NCBI RefSeq assembly: GCF_000972495.1
Contig: NZ_LATM01000001.1
Span: 703,241-767,240 of the forward strand
Source: Hymenobacter terrenus
Lineage (GTDB): Bacteria; Bacteroidota; Bacteroidia; Cytophagales; Hymenobacteraceae
Direction: 5' to 3'
DNA length: 64,000 nt
The translations under genes were made by a program, and so were the position numbers. Below the pieces are notes generated by a model that was given only the letters and a program-made list of their open reading frames with translations, did not search any database and was not told where the DNA came from. Each line of letters begins with the position of its first letter. Within the stretch, counting starts at the first letter, position 1. Of the stretch, positions 35,375 to 44,501 are shown one piece after another.

Positions 35375-36739
35375 TTAGCGCATCATGCCCCCGGGACCGC
35401 CTTTGATGCCGCCCATCATCTTCTGCATCTGGGCGAGGCCGCCTTTGGTTTGGCTGAGCTTGTTCATCTGGCGCATCATCTGGCGCATCTGGTCAAACTG
35501 CTTCATTAGGGCATTCACCTGCTGAATGTCGGTGCCCGAGCCTTTGGCCAAGCGGCGTTTGCGCGAACTGTTGAGCAGGTCGGGATTGGCCCGTTCCTGC
35601 TTGGTCATGCTACGGATGATGGCCTCGACGGGCTTGAAAGCATCGTCGTCGATTTCGACATCCTTCATGGCCTTGCTCACGCCCGGAATCATGCCCATCA
35701 AGTCCTTGATGTTGCCCATCTTCTTGATTTGCTCTAGCTGGCCGAGGAAGTCATTGAAATCGAACTGGTTTTTGCGAATCTTCTTCTCAATGCGGCGAGC
35801 TTCGTCTTCGTCGAACTGCTGCTGGGCACGCTCAACCAGCGAAATCACGTCGCCCATGCCCAAGATACGCTGGGCCATACGGTCGGGGTAAAAGAGGTCC
35901 AACGCCTCCATTTTCTCACCCGTCGAGATGAACTTGATGGGTTTCTCCACCACGGCCCGGATGCTGAGGGCTGCCCCACCGCGCGAGTCGCCATCAAGCT
36001 TGGTGAGCACGACACCGTCGAAATTCAGCCGGTCGTTGAAGGTTTTAGCGGTGTTCACGGCGTCTTGGCCAGTCATGGAGTCTACCACGAACAGCGTCTC
36101 GCTGGGGTTGATGGCGGACTTGACGGCCTCAATCTCGCGCATCATCTGCTCGTCGACGGCCAAGCGGCCAGCGGTATCGATGATGACCACTTTTTTGTTG
36201 TTCTTTTTCGCGTAATCGATAGCGTTGCGCGAAATCTCAACGGGGTTTTTGTTCTCGATTTCCGAGTATACTTCCACGCCAATTTGCTCACCCAACACCT
36301 TGAGCTGGTCGATGGCCGCCGGACGGTACACATCGCAGGCCACGAGCAGCACGTTGCGGCCCTGCTTCTTGATAAAGTTGGCCAGCTTACCCGCAAACGT
36401 AGTTTTGCCCGAACCCTGCAAGCCCGAGAGCAGCACTACGGCGGGGTCACCTTTGATGATGATATCCTTTTTTTCGCCCCCCATCAGCTCGGTCAGCTCG
36501 TCGTAAACGATTTTGACCATGAGCTGGCCCGGCGACACGGCCGTGAGCACGTCGCGGCCCATGGCAGAATCCTTTATCTTATCGGTTACCTCTTTGGCAA
36601 CCTTGTAGTTAACATCAGCATCAACCAAAGCCCGGCGGATTTCCTTGATGGTTGCCGCGACGTTGATTTCAGAGATGCTGCCCTGGCCTTTAAGGGTCTT
36701 AATGGCCCGATCGAGCTTGCTTGAGAGATTATCGAACAC
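35375..36739 (-). CDS. ffh: Signal recognition particle protein (SRP54)
   Basis: Ffh binds signal sequences of nascent membrane proteins together with 4.5S RNA and delivers ribosomes to FtsY. The 454 residues match. The N domain is followed by the G domain with the P-loop GLQGSGKTTFAGKLA, the DVYRPAAIDQL segment, DTAGRLAVD, and TKLDGDSRGGAALS. The methionine-rich M domain includes QFDFNDFLGQLEQIKKMGNI, the RNA-binding helix-turn-helix with SRKRRLAKGSGTDIQQVN, and a tail rich in Met (QMRQMMRQMNKL, MQKMMGGIKGG). A short coiled-coil gene lies upstream on the same strand. The 4.5S RNA gene was not found in this window. Confidence 0.97.
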   Translation of the reverse strand: MFDNLSSKLDRAIKTLKGQGSISEINVAATIKEIRRALVDADVNYKVAKEVTDKIKDSAMGRDVLTAVSPGQLMVKIVYDELTELMGGEKKDIIIKGDPAVVLLSGLQGSGKTTFAGKLANFIKKQGRNVLLVACDVYRPAAIDQLKVLGEQIGVEVYSEIENKNPVEISRNAIDYAKKNNKKVVIIDTAGRLAVDEQMMREIEAVKSAINPSETLFVVDSMTGQDAVNTAKTFNDRLNFDGVVLTKLDGDSRGGAALSIRAVVEKPIKFISTGEKMEALDLFYPDRMAQRILGMGDVISLVERAQQQFDEDEARRIEKKIRKNQFDFNDFLGQLEQIKKMGNIKDLMGMIPGVSKAMKDVEIDDDAFKPVEAIIRSMTKQERANPDLLNSSRKRRLAKGSGTDIQQVNALMKQFDQMRQMMRQMNKLSQTKGGLAQMQKMMGGIKGGPGGMMR

Positions 36740-36780
36740 TTGTTGCTTTGGTAATTAGTTGATTTTGAAGATATACGGGG

Positions 36781-37239
36781 CTACGAGGCCCTACTTAGCT
36801 GTTCTTCCACGGCCCGTGGGCGGGCATCAGGCTCAGCATTGGTTGGCTGCATGGCGCCTTCCACATGGCTCAGGCGGAGCCCGGTCGCTTGGGTGACTTC
36901 CATGAGCTGGCCAGTATGCTCGAAAATGTTGCCGAAGCGGCGATTGGTTTCCTGCGCCTGTACTTTGACTTCGCGCATGTCGGTTTTTAACTCAGCGTCT
37001 TCAACCGTCATTTGGTCAACCCGTTCCGTCAAGTAGTCTACTCGGTCCGTTGGGTGATCGACCCACGCCGCGACGTTGTCGATTTGGGCACCAAGCTTGT
37101 CTTCGAGACGCAAAAAACCGTTCACCATCACGTCGGTTAGCTGCTCGAAGCGGCGATTAGAATCGACCCGTAGCTCCGCGTTTCCCTTGATTTGCTGGCC
37201 CATGAGGGCTAGCAGCTCGTTGACTTGGTCGTTGTTCAT
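36781..37239 (-). CDS. Coiled-coil protein, function unknown
   Basis: A 152-residue protein that is nearly all helix: MNNDQVNELLALMGQQIKG, RFEQLTDVMVNGFLRLEDKL, then heptad-like VDYLTERVDQMTVEDAELK and VKVQAQETNRRFGNIFEHTG, ending in a Pro/Ala-rich tail. It resembles the repetitive coiled-coil proteins seen as DUF-type or chromosome-segregation-like hits, but no family is recognised. It lies 41 bp upstream of ffh on the same strand, and a minus-strand TAACTTTG (37265-37272) lies just before its start, so it may head a two-gene transcript with ffh. Confidence 0.7.
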   Translation of the reverse strand: MNNDQVNELLALMGQQIKGNAELRVDSNRRFEQLTDVMVNGFLRLEDKLGAQIDNVAAWVDHPTDRVDYLTERVDQMTVEDAELKTDMREVKVQAQETNRRFGNIFEHTGQLMEVTQATGLRLSHVEGAMQPTNAEPDARPRAVEEQLSRAS

Positions 37240-37298
37240 GAGATGCGGCGCAGAATTTAGGCATCAAAGTTACGGCGGCGGCGGGCGTGTCGTTCATG

Positions 37299-37306
37299 TA
37301 GCTTTG
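37299..37306 (+). promoter_or_regulatory. Candidate -7 element of the GT4 gene
   Basis: TAGCTTTG (TAnnTTTG), 26 bp before the GTG start; no clear -33. Confidence 0.4.
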
Positions 37307-37332
37307 CGGTTTCGTTCCGTTGTTGCTTTCCC

Positions 37333-38661
37333 GTGCCATCTTCTCAGTCGTTGCGCCTGCTCATTATCACTTATTATTGGCCGCCTTCGGGTGGCGCGGG
37401 CGTGCAGCGCTGCCTGAAATTTGTGAAGCATTTGGGTAGCTTTGGTGTGGAGCCAACCGTGCTAACCGTGGACCCGGACGAGGCCAGCTACCCGGTGCGC
37501 GACGAAAGCCTGCTGGCCGAAGTCCCGACGGGGGTGCGCGTCATTCGCACGGGCACATCGGAGCCGTTCGAGTCTTACAAAAAGCTGACTGGCCGGGCCG
37601 TTCCCTACGGCGGCTTTGCCAACGAAGGCAAGCCTGGACTCATGCAGAAAGCCCTGCGCTTCGTGCGCGGCAACCTATTCATCCCCGACCCACGCCGGGG
37701 CTGGAACCGCCACGCGCTGGCCGCGGTGGAAAAGCTGCTGAAAGCCGGCGAAACCTTCGACGCCGTGCTCACCTCCTCGCCACCGCACTCTACCCAACTT
37801 ATTGGGCTAGAATTACAGAAGCGCCACGGGCTGCGCTGGCTGGCCGACATGCGCGACCCCTGGACCGATATTTATTATTACAAAGACCTGCATCACACCC
37901 CGCTGGCCGCCTGGCTTGATGCGCGCTACGAGCGACGGGTGCTCACACAGGCCGATGCCGTCCTGGTGACTTCGCCGGAAACCAAGCGGCTGTTCCAGGC
38001 CAAACTGCCGGACTTGCCATCGGCGAAATTTCAGGTGCTGCCCAACGGCTACGACGAGTCGGATTTTCGCCGGCCCTCGCAGCCGCCAACCGACTGCCTG
38101 CGCATCACCCACACCGGCACCATTACCGAGCTATACCACATTGGGCGGCTGCTGGAGGCCATAGCCGCCTGCGCCGCCCGGCACCCCGACGTGCCCCTGC
38201 GGCTGCGCTTCGTGGGCCAGGTATCGGCGGAGTTGCGGGGCCAAATTGAGCATGCGGGGCTGCTGTCAGCCACCGAATTCATTGCCTTCGTGCCGCACGA
38301 CAAATCGGTTGAGTACCTGCTGAGTGCTTCTGCCCTGCTGATGGCCATTCCTGACGTGCCGCGCAACTTCGGCATCTTACCCGGCAAAGTCTTTGAGTAT
38401 CTGGCGGCTAATAAGCCTATTTTGTGCGTGGGACCGACGGGGTCAGACGCCGATAACCTGCTACAGGAATGCGGCGCGGGCCAGGCTCTCCCCTACGAAG
38501 ACTACGCACTGATGCTGGAAACGCTCGAAACGCTGGTGGCCCAATGGCGCATTAGTCCCAACCTGGACTTACCGGCCGTGAGCCACCAGCGCTACGCACG
38601 CAAGTCGCTCACGGAACAGCTGGCCCTACTGGCGCGCCGCTTAACCAGCGGTGAGCACTAA
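37333..38661 (+). CDS. Glycosyltransferase family 4 (GT-B fold)
   Basis: A 442-residue glycosyltransferase starting at GTG 37333. The N-terminal domain has LLIITYYWPPSGGAGVQRCLKF, the Gly-rich acceptor loop of GT4 enzymes, plus AVLTSSPPHSTQLIG and WLADMRDPWTDIYYY. The C-terminal domain has the donor site: QVLPNGYDESDF, ITHTGTITELYHIG, LRFVGQVS, FVPHDKSVEYLLSASALLMAIPD, and the E-x-x-x-x-x-x-E-like PGKVFEYLAANKPILCVG. It opens the surface-glycan region; its stop overlaps the stop of the convergent SGNH gene by 3 bp. The donor sugar is unknown. Confidence 0.88.
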   Translation: MPSSQSLRLLIITYYWPPSGGAGVQRCLKFVKHLGSFGVEPTVLTVDPDEASYPVRDESLLAEVPTGVRVIRTGTSEPFESYKKLTGRAVPYGGFANEGKPGLMQKALRFVRGNLFIPDPRRGWNRHALAAVEKLLKAGETFDAVLTSSPPHSTQLIGLELQKRHGLRWLADMRDPWTDIYYYKDLHHTPLAAWLDARYERRVLTQADAVLVTSPETKRLFQAKLPDLPSAKFQVLPNGYDESDFRRPSQPPTDCLRITHTGTITELYHIGRLLEAIAACAARHPDVPLRLRFVGQVSAELRGQIEHAGLLSATEFIAFVPHDKSVEYLLSASALLMAIPDVPRNFGILPGKVFEYLAANKPILCVGPTGSDADNLLQECGAGQALPYEDYALMLETLETLVAQWRISPNLDLPAVSHQRYARKSLTEQLALLARRLTSGEH

Positions 38662-39584
38662 TGACTGGCAAGCGCAGCTGCCAGGTCCTTTGCAAGCTGC
38701 TGACTAAAGGACAGACTAGCTGCGCGCTGGAGGTGGTTACCGTCGGTAGTGGCGTAGGGCTGGGTGCTGTAATCGAGGTAAGGTATAGCCAGGGCGGTGG
38801 CAGTCTGACGCATGAGTTGGTCGAAGCCGGGCTGATAGGTTTGCTCTAGTTGCAGCAGCGATGGGCCCACCGGCAGGCGCACCAGGCACACGTGCCCGTG
38901 CTGTTGCAGGAACTGAATGGTTTGGCGCAGCGCCTGCAAACGGCCCGCCGAAAGGTGCTGGCTGGCCGCGAGCCGGCGGTAGTCCTGCAATTTGCGAGCG
39001 GTACGGGCCCGTACCTGGGCGCTGTCGACGCCGATGGTAACTTCCAGCCAACCATCGGGATGCAGGTGTTCGGTAGCCGTGGCGTAGTCGAGCAGCAGGC
39101 GGTAGAGCGGCTTGGTTTGATAACGGGTGAGGTAGGCTAGGTTGGGGTTCTGGCTTACCTGGTGCAGCTGGCCAATAAAGGAATTGTCTTCGGGATACCT
39201 GCCTTCGGGCCCGGTCAGCGACAACGACCACGGGTCAACGGCCACGATAAACAGGCCATCCCGGACCTCCGGCCGCAGCTTGCGCTGAATGCTACGCAGA
39301 TAAGCCGGGCCGTAGGGCGAATGCGTGAGCGTGAAGGCGTAATTCAGCAGCGGCCCATCAAATTTCTTTCCCAACCAAGCATCCTCCAGCACCGCCGGCT
39401 GGATGCCCTGGGCCGCCCGCGAAGTACCCACTATCAGAGAGCCAGCGAGGGGACTGGTGAAGCGGCCATAAAAGGCATCGACCCGGCCCGCGAGTACCAC
39501 TGGCCCCAGCACCCCCAGCCCTGCCAGGCTGATGCCGCCCAGCAGCAGCAAACGCAGAAGAAGTCGAGAAACAGCGGGGGACAA
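38658..39584 (-). CDS. SGNH-hydrolase-like membrane-anchored protein (MBOAT partner)
   Basis: A 308-residue protein with an N-terminal membrane anchor (LLLRLLLLGGISLAGLGVLG). It then has an SGNH/AlgX/DltD-like fold: block I SLIVGTSRAAQGIQP (the nucleophile-type G-x-S), FIVAVDPWSLSLTG, and the C-terminal D-x-x-H equivalent in TTDGNHLQRAA. Proteins of this kind accept the acyl group moved across the membrane by an MBOAT protein and pass it to a polysaccharide. The MBOAT gene lies directly upstream (5 bp gap), so the two form an O-acylation pair. The glycan target is inferred to be the product of the neighbouring locus. Confidence 0.75.
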   Translation of the reverse strand: MSPAVSRLLLRLLLLGGISLAGLGVLGPVVLAGRVDAFYGRFTSPLAGSLIVGTSRAAQGIQPAVLEDAWLGKKFDGPLLNYAFTLTHSPYGPAYLRSIQRKLRPEVRDGLFIVAVDPWSLSLTGPEGRYPEDNSFIGQLHQVSQNPNLAYLTRYQTKPLYRLLLDYATATEHLHPDGWLEVTIGVDSAQVRARTARKLQDYRRLAASQHLSAGRLQALRQTIQFLQQHGHVCLVRLPVGPSLLQLEQTYQPGFDQLMRQTATALAIPYLDYSTQPYATTDGNHLQRAASLSFSQQLAKDLAAALASH

Positions 39585-39589
39585 CGGCT

Positions 39590-41062
39590 TTAAAATTGGA
39601 AGTAAATGAACGAGGTACTGTTGAAAATGCCCAGGTATAGAATCAGCAGTGTGAGACTAGCATAGCTTGCCCAACGCACGCTGAACGGCTGGGCCGCCAC
39701 CCAGGCCTGTAAGCTGCGGGCACGGCCCAGATATTCCACTAATAGCATGATGAGAACGCCGAGCGCGGCCATGACCAGCTCGGGGCGATAGTGCTGCGAG
39801 AAGTCAAGCAATAGCGTGCCTACTTTCCGGCCATCCAGGCCGTTCCAGCCACTCAGCAAGTGCTGGCTGATGAATATGGCGTCGCTCAGGCTATTGGCCC
39901 GAAAAAATATCCACGCGTACGCTACCAGAATAAAGGTGACGCTCACACCTAGCCCGTGGCGCAGGGCCGGGTGAGCCACCAAACCCGTCAGCCGGGCCAG
40001 CCGCTCCCGTAGAGGCCGAGCCCAGGTGCTGATTACCAGATACACGCCGTGCAGGGCTCCCCACACGACAAACGTCCAGTTGGCGCCGTGCCAGAGGCCG
40101 CTGATGAGGAACACCGCCAGCAGGTTGCCGTAGGCCCGCGCTGGGTCCACGCGGCTGCCACCTAAGGGAATGTAGAGGTAGTCGCGAAACCAGCTCGACA
40201 GAGAAACATGCCAGCGCCGCCAGAACTCCGGTACCGAAGCAGCTAGGTAGGGCTGTCGGAAATTCAGATTGAAATCGAACCCCAGTACTCGGGCCGTGCC
40301 CCGCGCCAAATCGGTATAGCCGGAAAAATCACCATAAATCTGAAAGGTGAAGGCCAGCGTGGCCAATACCAGCAATAGCCCTTCGGAGTGCTGCCGGGGA
40401 TTGTTGAAGACGGGGTTGACCAGTAAAGCCAGCCGGTCAGCCACCACTACTTTCTTGAACAAGCCCCAGGCCATAAGTCGTAGTCCGCTCGCCACGCGCT
40501 GATAATCAAAGGCGTGCGTGCGACGGAACTGCGGCAGCATATGGCCGCCGCGCTCAATGGGCCCGGCCACCAGTTGCGGAAAAAAGGCTACGAACAGCGC
40601 AAAACGCCCGAAATTCCGCTCCGCTTCCAGCCGGCCCTGGTACACATCAATGATGTAGCCGACCGACTGAAACGTGTAGAACGACACGCCCACCGGCAGC
40701 AGCAGCCCCAGCGCCGGGCCAGGCGCAAAGGGCAGGTGTAAGCTGCCGGCCACTTGCCCAGCCGCATCCCGAAAGAAGTTAAAATACTTGAATACGAACA
40801 GCGTGCCCAGGTTGCTAACCAGACTGAGGTAGAGATAGGGCCGCCGGTCGCGCTTGGTAGTGAACTGGCTCATCCGGTAACCGCTGTAGTAGTCAACCAG
40901 CGTGGTGCCCAGCAGCAGCAGGGCGTAGACGGCCCGCCAGCTCATGTAGAAGTAGTAGCTGGCCAGCAGCAATAGCGGCCCGCGCCACCGCGGCGGCAAG
41001 CCGAAGTACAACGCCACCACTACCGGAAAAAACACCAGAAAATGGAGAGAATTAAATAGCAT
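39590..41062 (-). CDS. MBOAT-family O-acyltransferase
   Basis: A 490-residue polytopic acyltransferase of the AlgI/DltB type. I place the start at ATG 41062 (MLFNSLHFLVFFPVVVALYF), which is the usual AlgI-like N-terminus; the 44 codons further upstream look non-coding. Conserved parts are YYFYMSW, LPVGVSFYTFQSVGYIIDVY, FFPQLVAGPIER, IYGDFSGYTDLARG, FWRRWHVSLSSWFRDYLYIP and the catalytic-histidine segment GLWHGANWTFVVWGALHG. It moves an acyl group (commonly acetyl) from a cytoplasmic donor across the membrane for polysaccharide O-acylation, with the SGNH protein as partner. Confidence 0.93.
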   Translation of the reverse strand: MLFNSLHFLVFFPVVVALYFGLPPRWRGPLLLLASYYFYMSWRAVYALLLLGTTLVDYYSGYRMSQFTTKRDRRPYLYLSLVSNLGTLFVFKYFNFFRDAAGQVAGSLHLPFAPGPALGLLLPVGVSFYTFQSVGYIIDVYQGRLEAERNFGRFALFVAFFPQLVAGPIERGGHMLPQFRRTHAFDYQRVASGLRLMAWGLFKKVVVADRLALLVNPVFNNPRQHSEGLLLVLATLAFTFQIYGDFSGYTDLARGTARVLGFDFNLNFRQPYLAASVPEFWRRWHVSLSSWFRDYLYIPLGGSRVDPARAYGNLLAVFLISGLWHGANWTFVVWGALHGVYLVISTWARPLRERLARLTGLVAHPALRHGLGVSVTFILVAYAWIFFRANSLSDAIFISQHLLSGWNGLDGRKVGTLLLDFSQHYRPELVMAALGVLIMLLVEYLGRARSLQAWVAAQPFSVRWASYASLTLLILYLGIFNSTSFIYFQF

Positions 41063-41163
41063 TCGCAACGCGGAAGTAGCTCCGACAGCCAAAGGTCGGG
41101 AGCGCGAGTGGAACGCAGCCGTCGCGGCGTTTAATCGTCGTATATTTTCCCGACATGTGGAAT

Positions 41164-41280
41164 GCAGCCTTTGCTGCGCTGAGGCCAGGCGCAATTATCG
41201 GGTATTAGGTAGGCCCGCGGCTTTACTACTTTGAATTGTTGGTGGATGCGAGTGTGGGAGGCTGACGCAGCAAAGGCTGC
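41164..41280. repeat. 15-bp inverted repeat pair in the divergent MBOAT/pseB spacer
   Basis: GCAGCCTTTGCTGCG (41164-41178) and its exact reverse complement (41266-41280) lie 87 bp apart. Each copy is itself a hyphenated dyad (GCAGC ctt tGCTGC). They flank the space between the two divergent starts, where operators are often found. A -7-like TACTTTTG (41292-41299) for pseB follows the second copy. Confidence 0.6.
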
Positions 41281-41326
41281 GTCCTACGACCTACTTTTGT
41301 GGTCTGATTCGGCTTTTTTCTATTTC

Positions 41327-42346
41327 ATGGCTCTCGACCTCAACAACAAATCCATCCTCGTTACGGGTGGCACCGGCTCGTTCGGCAAGCAATTTGTGCG
41401 CACCGTTTTTGAAAAATTCCCGCAGGTGCGGCGACTCGTGGTGTTCTCACGCGATGAGCTGAAGCAGTATGAGATGAGCCAGGAATTTAGCCATCCTAAG
41501 TACCCGGCTATTCGCTATTTTATTGGTGACGTGCGCGATAGCCAACGCCTGCACCGCGCCTGCGAGGGTATCGACATCGTGATTCACGCCGCTGCTCTCA
41601 AGCAGGTACCGGCCGCCGAATACAACCCGATGGAGTGCATCAAGACCAACATCTTCGGCGCCGAAAACGTTATTAATGCCGCCCTCGACTGCGGCGTGAA
41701 GCACGTGGTGGCCCTGAGCACCGACAAGGCCGCTGCGCCCATCAACCTCTACGGCGCCACCAAATTGTGCTCGGATAAGCTTTTCGTGGCCGCCAACAAC
41801 ATGAAGGGCGCCCGTGACTTGCGCTTCTCGGTAGTGCGCTACGGTAACGTAATTGGCTCGCGCGGCTCGGTGGTGCCGTTCTTTTTGCAGCAGCGCCACA
41901 CCGGCGTGCTGCCCATCACCCACCCCGATATGACGCGCTTCAACATCTCGCTCGAAGAAGGTGTAGACCTAGTGCTCTATGCACTGGAGCACGCCTGGGG
42001 CGGCGAGATTTTCGTACCCAAAATCCCTTCTTACAAAATCACGGAAGTAGCCCGCGCCATCGGCCCGGAGTGCGAGCAGCGCATCGTGGGCATCCGCCCC
42101 GGCGAGAAGCTTCACGAAGCCATGATTACCGAAACCGACGCACTGAGCACGGTCGAGCTGGCCCGCTACTACGTCATCCTCCCCTCAACCCCCAACTGGA
42201 ACGTGGACAAATTCATTGAGGCCTTCAATGGCCGGCGGGTGCCGCTGGGCTTTCAGTATGATTCGGCCAATAACGAGGAGTGGCTGGATGCCGAGCAGAT
42301 TCGGGATGAAATTCGACAGCACGTGGATGCTGGATTTACGGTATAG
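41327..42346 (+). CDS. pseB: UDP-N-acetylglucosamine 4,6-dehydratase (inverting)
   Basis: The first enzyme of pseudaminic acid synthesis: it dehydrates UDP-GlcNAc and inverts C5. A 339-residue short-chain dehydrogenase. ATG 41327 (MALDLNNKSILVTGGTGSFG) is the start; upstream frame is non-coding. The NAD-binding GGTGSFGKQF, the acidic FSRDELKQYEMSQEF, HAAALKQVPAAEYNP and the active-site segment STDKAAAPINLYGATKLCSDK are those of PseB (FlaA1-type) rather than the retaining WbpM-type membrane enzymes. PSYKI and RPGEKLHEAMI near the end are also typical. pseC follows 141 bp later. Confidence 0.93.
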   Translation: MALDLNNKSILVTGGTGSFGKQFVRTVFEKFPQVRRLVVFSRDELKQYEMSQEFSHPKYPAIRYFIGDVRDSQRLHRACEGIDIVIHAAALKQVPAAEYNPMECIKTNIFGAENVINAALDCGVKHVVALSTDKAAAPINLYGATKLCSDKLFVAANNMKGARDLRFSVVRYGNVIGSRGSVVPFFLQQRHTGVLPITHPDMTRFNISLEEGVDLVLYALEHAWGGEIFVPKIPSYKITEVARAIGPECEQRIVGIRPGEKLHEAMITETDALSTVELARYYVILPSTPNWNVDKFIEAFNGRRVPLGFQYDSANNEEWLDAEQIRDEIRQHVDAGFTV

Positions 42347-42473
42347 CCACATTATCTATTCTTTTCTAACACCCTGGGAGTTGGCGGGACCATTTGCGAA
42401 ATCAGGGTGATTGCGGCACCGGGGCTCACGCCGGGCACCATCCGAAACAGCGATGTTGGGGAGGCTTCCGGTT

Positions 42474-42481
42474 TATCTTTG
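42474..42481 (+). promoter_or_regulatory. Candidate -7 element immediately before pseC
   Basis: TATCTTTG (TAnnTTTG) ends 6 nt before the ATG at 42488; a start of transcription here would give a leaderless pseC mRNA. The nearest upstream TTG has a short 15-nt spacing, so the call is weak. Confidence 0.35.
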
Positions 42482-42487
42482 CTACCA

Positions 42488-43669
42488 ATGCCTACATCCG
42501 CTTTTCGTCCGACCCGCCCCCTCCCTTACGGCCGCCAAAACATTACCGAGGCCGACGTGGCGGCCGTCACGGCCGCCCTGCACGCCGACTACCTGACACA
42601 AGGGCCCGCTGTGAGCAAGTTTGAGGATCAGTTTGCTGCTTACGTGGGCGCCCAGTATGCCGTAGCCGTGAGCAATGGCACCGCCGCTCTACACCTCTGC
42701 GCCCTGACTCTGAACGTACAGCCCGGCCAGCGCGTCATCACCACGCCACTCACCTTCGCCGCCTCAGCTAACTGCGTGCGCTACTGCGGCGGCGAGGTGC
42801 ATTTTGCCGACATTGACCCCACTACTGGCTTAATCGACTTACACAAAGTGCGGGCCTTGCTGGAAGCGCATCCTCCGGGCCATTTCACCGGACTGATTCC
42901 GGTGGATTTTGCCGGCTTGGCCGTGAACCTGGAGGAGGCCCGACAACTGGCCAATGAGTTTGGCCTCTGGATAATTGAGGATTCGTGCCACGCGCCGGGC
43001 GGCTTTTTTATCGACTCCAAGGGCCAGGAACAACGCTGCGGCAACGGCCGCTTTGCCGACCTTGCCATCTTCAGTTTTCATCCCGTAAAGCACATTGCTA
43101 CCGGCGAGGGCGGCATGATTACCACCAACGACGAGCAGTTGTTTCACCGCCTGCTGCACCTGCGCACCCACGGCATCACCCGCGACCCCGCCGACCTAGT
43201 GCGCGAGCCCGACGGCGGCTGGTACATGGAAATGCAGGAGTTGGGCTACAACTACCGCCTGCCCGACCTCAACTGCGCTCTCGGCCTGAGCCAGCTCGCC
43301 CGCGCCGATGAAGGCCTCGCGCGCCGCCGCCAACTAGCCACCCGCTACGATGCGGCCTTCGCCCAAACGCCGGGCGTGACGATACTGGCGCCCGGTCGCC
43401 CCGGCCACGCCTACCACCTCTACGTCATCACAGTACCCGACCGCAAAGGACTGTATGACTTTCTGAAAACCCGGCAAATTTTTACGCAAGTGCACTACAT
43501 TCCGATACATCGGATGCCTTATTATGAGGAACTGGGCTGGCGGGCTGGGGCCTTTCCATTGGTAGAGGAATATTACGCGCACTGCCTGAGCATTCCGCTT
43601 TTTCCAACGCTGACGGATGAAGAGCAGGACTACGTGGTGGCGTGTATTGAGGAGTTTGTAGTCAGATAA
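42488..43669 (+). CDS. pseC: UDP-4-amino-4,6-dideoxy-N-acetyl-altrosamine transaminase
   Basis: A PLP-dependent DegT/DnrJ/EryC1-family aminotransferase of 393 residues that aminates the PseB product with glutamate as donor. Start ATG 42488 gives the PseC-like N-terminus RPLPYGRQNITEADVAAV. The catalytic lysine is in FSFHPVKHIATGEGGMI; the phosphate- and ring-binding parts are SNGTAALHL, TTPLTFAASANC and EDSCHAPGG. The C-terminal QVHYIPIHRMPYYEELGW is characteristic of PseC. It lies between pseB and the methyltransferase genes. Confidence 0.93.
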   Translation: MPTSAFRPTRPLPYGRQNITEADVAAVTAALHADYLTQGPAVSKFEDQFAAYVGAQYAVAVSNGTAALHLCALTLNVQPGQRVITTPLTFAASANCVRYCGGEVHFADIDPTTGLIDLHKVRALLEAHPPGHFTGLIPVDFAGLAVNLEEARQLANEFGLWIIEDSCHAPGGFFIDSKGQEQRCGNGRFADLAIFSFHPVKHIATGEGGMITTNDEQLFHRLLHLRTHGITRDPADLVREPDGGWYMEMQELGYNYRLPDLNCALGLSQLARADEGLARRRQLATRYDAAFAQTPGVTILAPGRPGHAYHLYVITVPDRKGLYDFLKTRQIFTQVHYIPIHRMPYYEELGWRAGAFPLVEEYYAHCLSIPLFPTLTDEEQDYVVACIEEFVVR

Positions 43670-43787
43670 AACCAAGGTTAATTGGTGGCCGCAGAAGTTT
43701 AGTAATCAGCCCAAATTGTTCGTTATACAGGTTGCCCTGCGGGATTAATCACACCTTAATTCATCATTTTTAATTTCCCTTCCCTGC

Positions 43788-44453
43788 ATGACTGTTCAGG
43801 ATTTCGATTCGTCCCAGGCCATTCACTATGAAAATGGTTTTTACCTCACCAGCGACATTACACGCTTGGCCAAGGCCATGGGTCATTTCGAGCTGTATAA
43901 GCTGATAACCAGTTTGCCAGGGGCAGTAGTCGAGTGCGGAGTATTCAAAGCAACTTCGCTGGTCCGATGGGCTACTTTTCGAGAATTACTGGAGAGTCCC
44001 ATGTCGCGCCGCATCATTGGCTTCGACATTTTCGGCCTTTTTCCGCAGCACGAGGACGAAACCGATAACGCCTTTGCAGCCCGTCACGACGATGTGGCGG
44101 GCCAGGGCTTGAGCATAGCACAAATACAGGCTGTGCTGGACCATAAGCACCTGCGCAACGTGGAGCTCGTACCCGGCGATGTAGTGGCCACGGTGCCAGC
44201 CTACGTGCAGGCGCACCCGGAGCTGCGCGTGGCCCTGCTGCACATCGACGTAGACGTGTATAAACCCAGCCAGGTAGCCCTGGATGCACTTTATGAACTG
44301 GTGGTTCCGGGCGGGGTGATTATTTTTGATGACTATGGCACTGTAGCCGGCGAAACCCGCGCCGTGGACGAGCTAGTGGCCCGCCACCAGCTGCGGCTGC
44401 AAAAGCTGCCCTACACGCACACGCCCAGTTTCGTGGTGAAACCAGGCCTGTAA
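43788..44453 (+). CDS. TylF/macrocin-O-methyltransferase-family protein
   Basis: A 221-residue class I methyltransferase of the TylF type. Its motifs are GAVVECGVFKATSLVRWATF (motif I), RIIGFDIFGLFPQHEDETD (motif II, with the acidic end), LLHIDVDVYKPSQVALDALYE (metal-binding D-x-D/Y in this family) and PGGVIIFDDYGTVAGETRAV (second metal site). TylF enzymes O-methylate sugar hydroxyls in a Mg-dependent manner. In this locus it probably methylates a glycan residue. The TylF assignment is by motif; the substrate is inferred from the neighbours only. Confidence 0.85.
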   Translation: MTVQDFDSSQAIHYENGFYLTSDITRLAKAMGHFELYKLITSLPGAVVECGVFKATSLVRWATFRELLESPMSRRIIGFDIFGLFPQHEDETDNAFAARHDDVAGQGLSIAQIQAVLDHKHLRNVELVPGDVVATVPAYVQAHPELRVALLHIDVDVYKPSQVALDALYELVVPGGVIIFDDYGTVAGETRAVDELVARHQLRLQKLPYTHTPSFVVKPGL

Positions 44454-44501
44454 ATAGGTGCACCGCTCGCCGCTCACTTTCCACCCGCAACTCTTGCTCT
44501 T

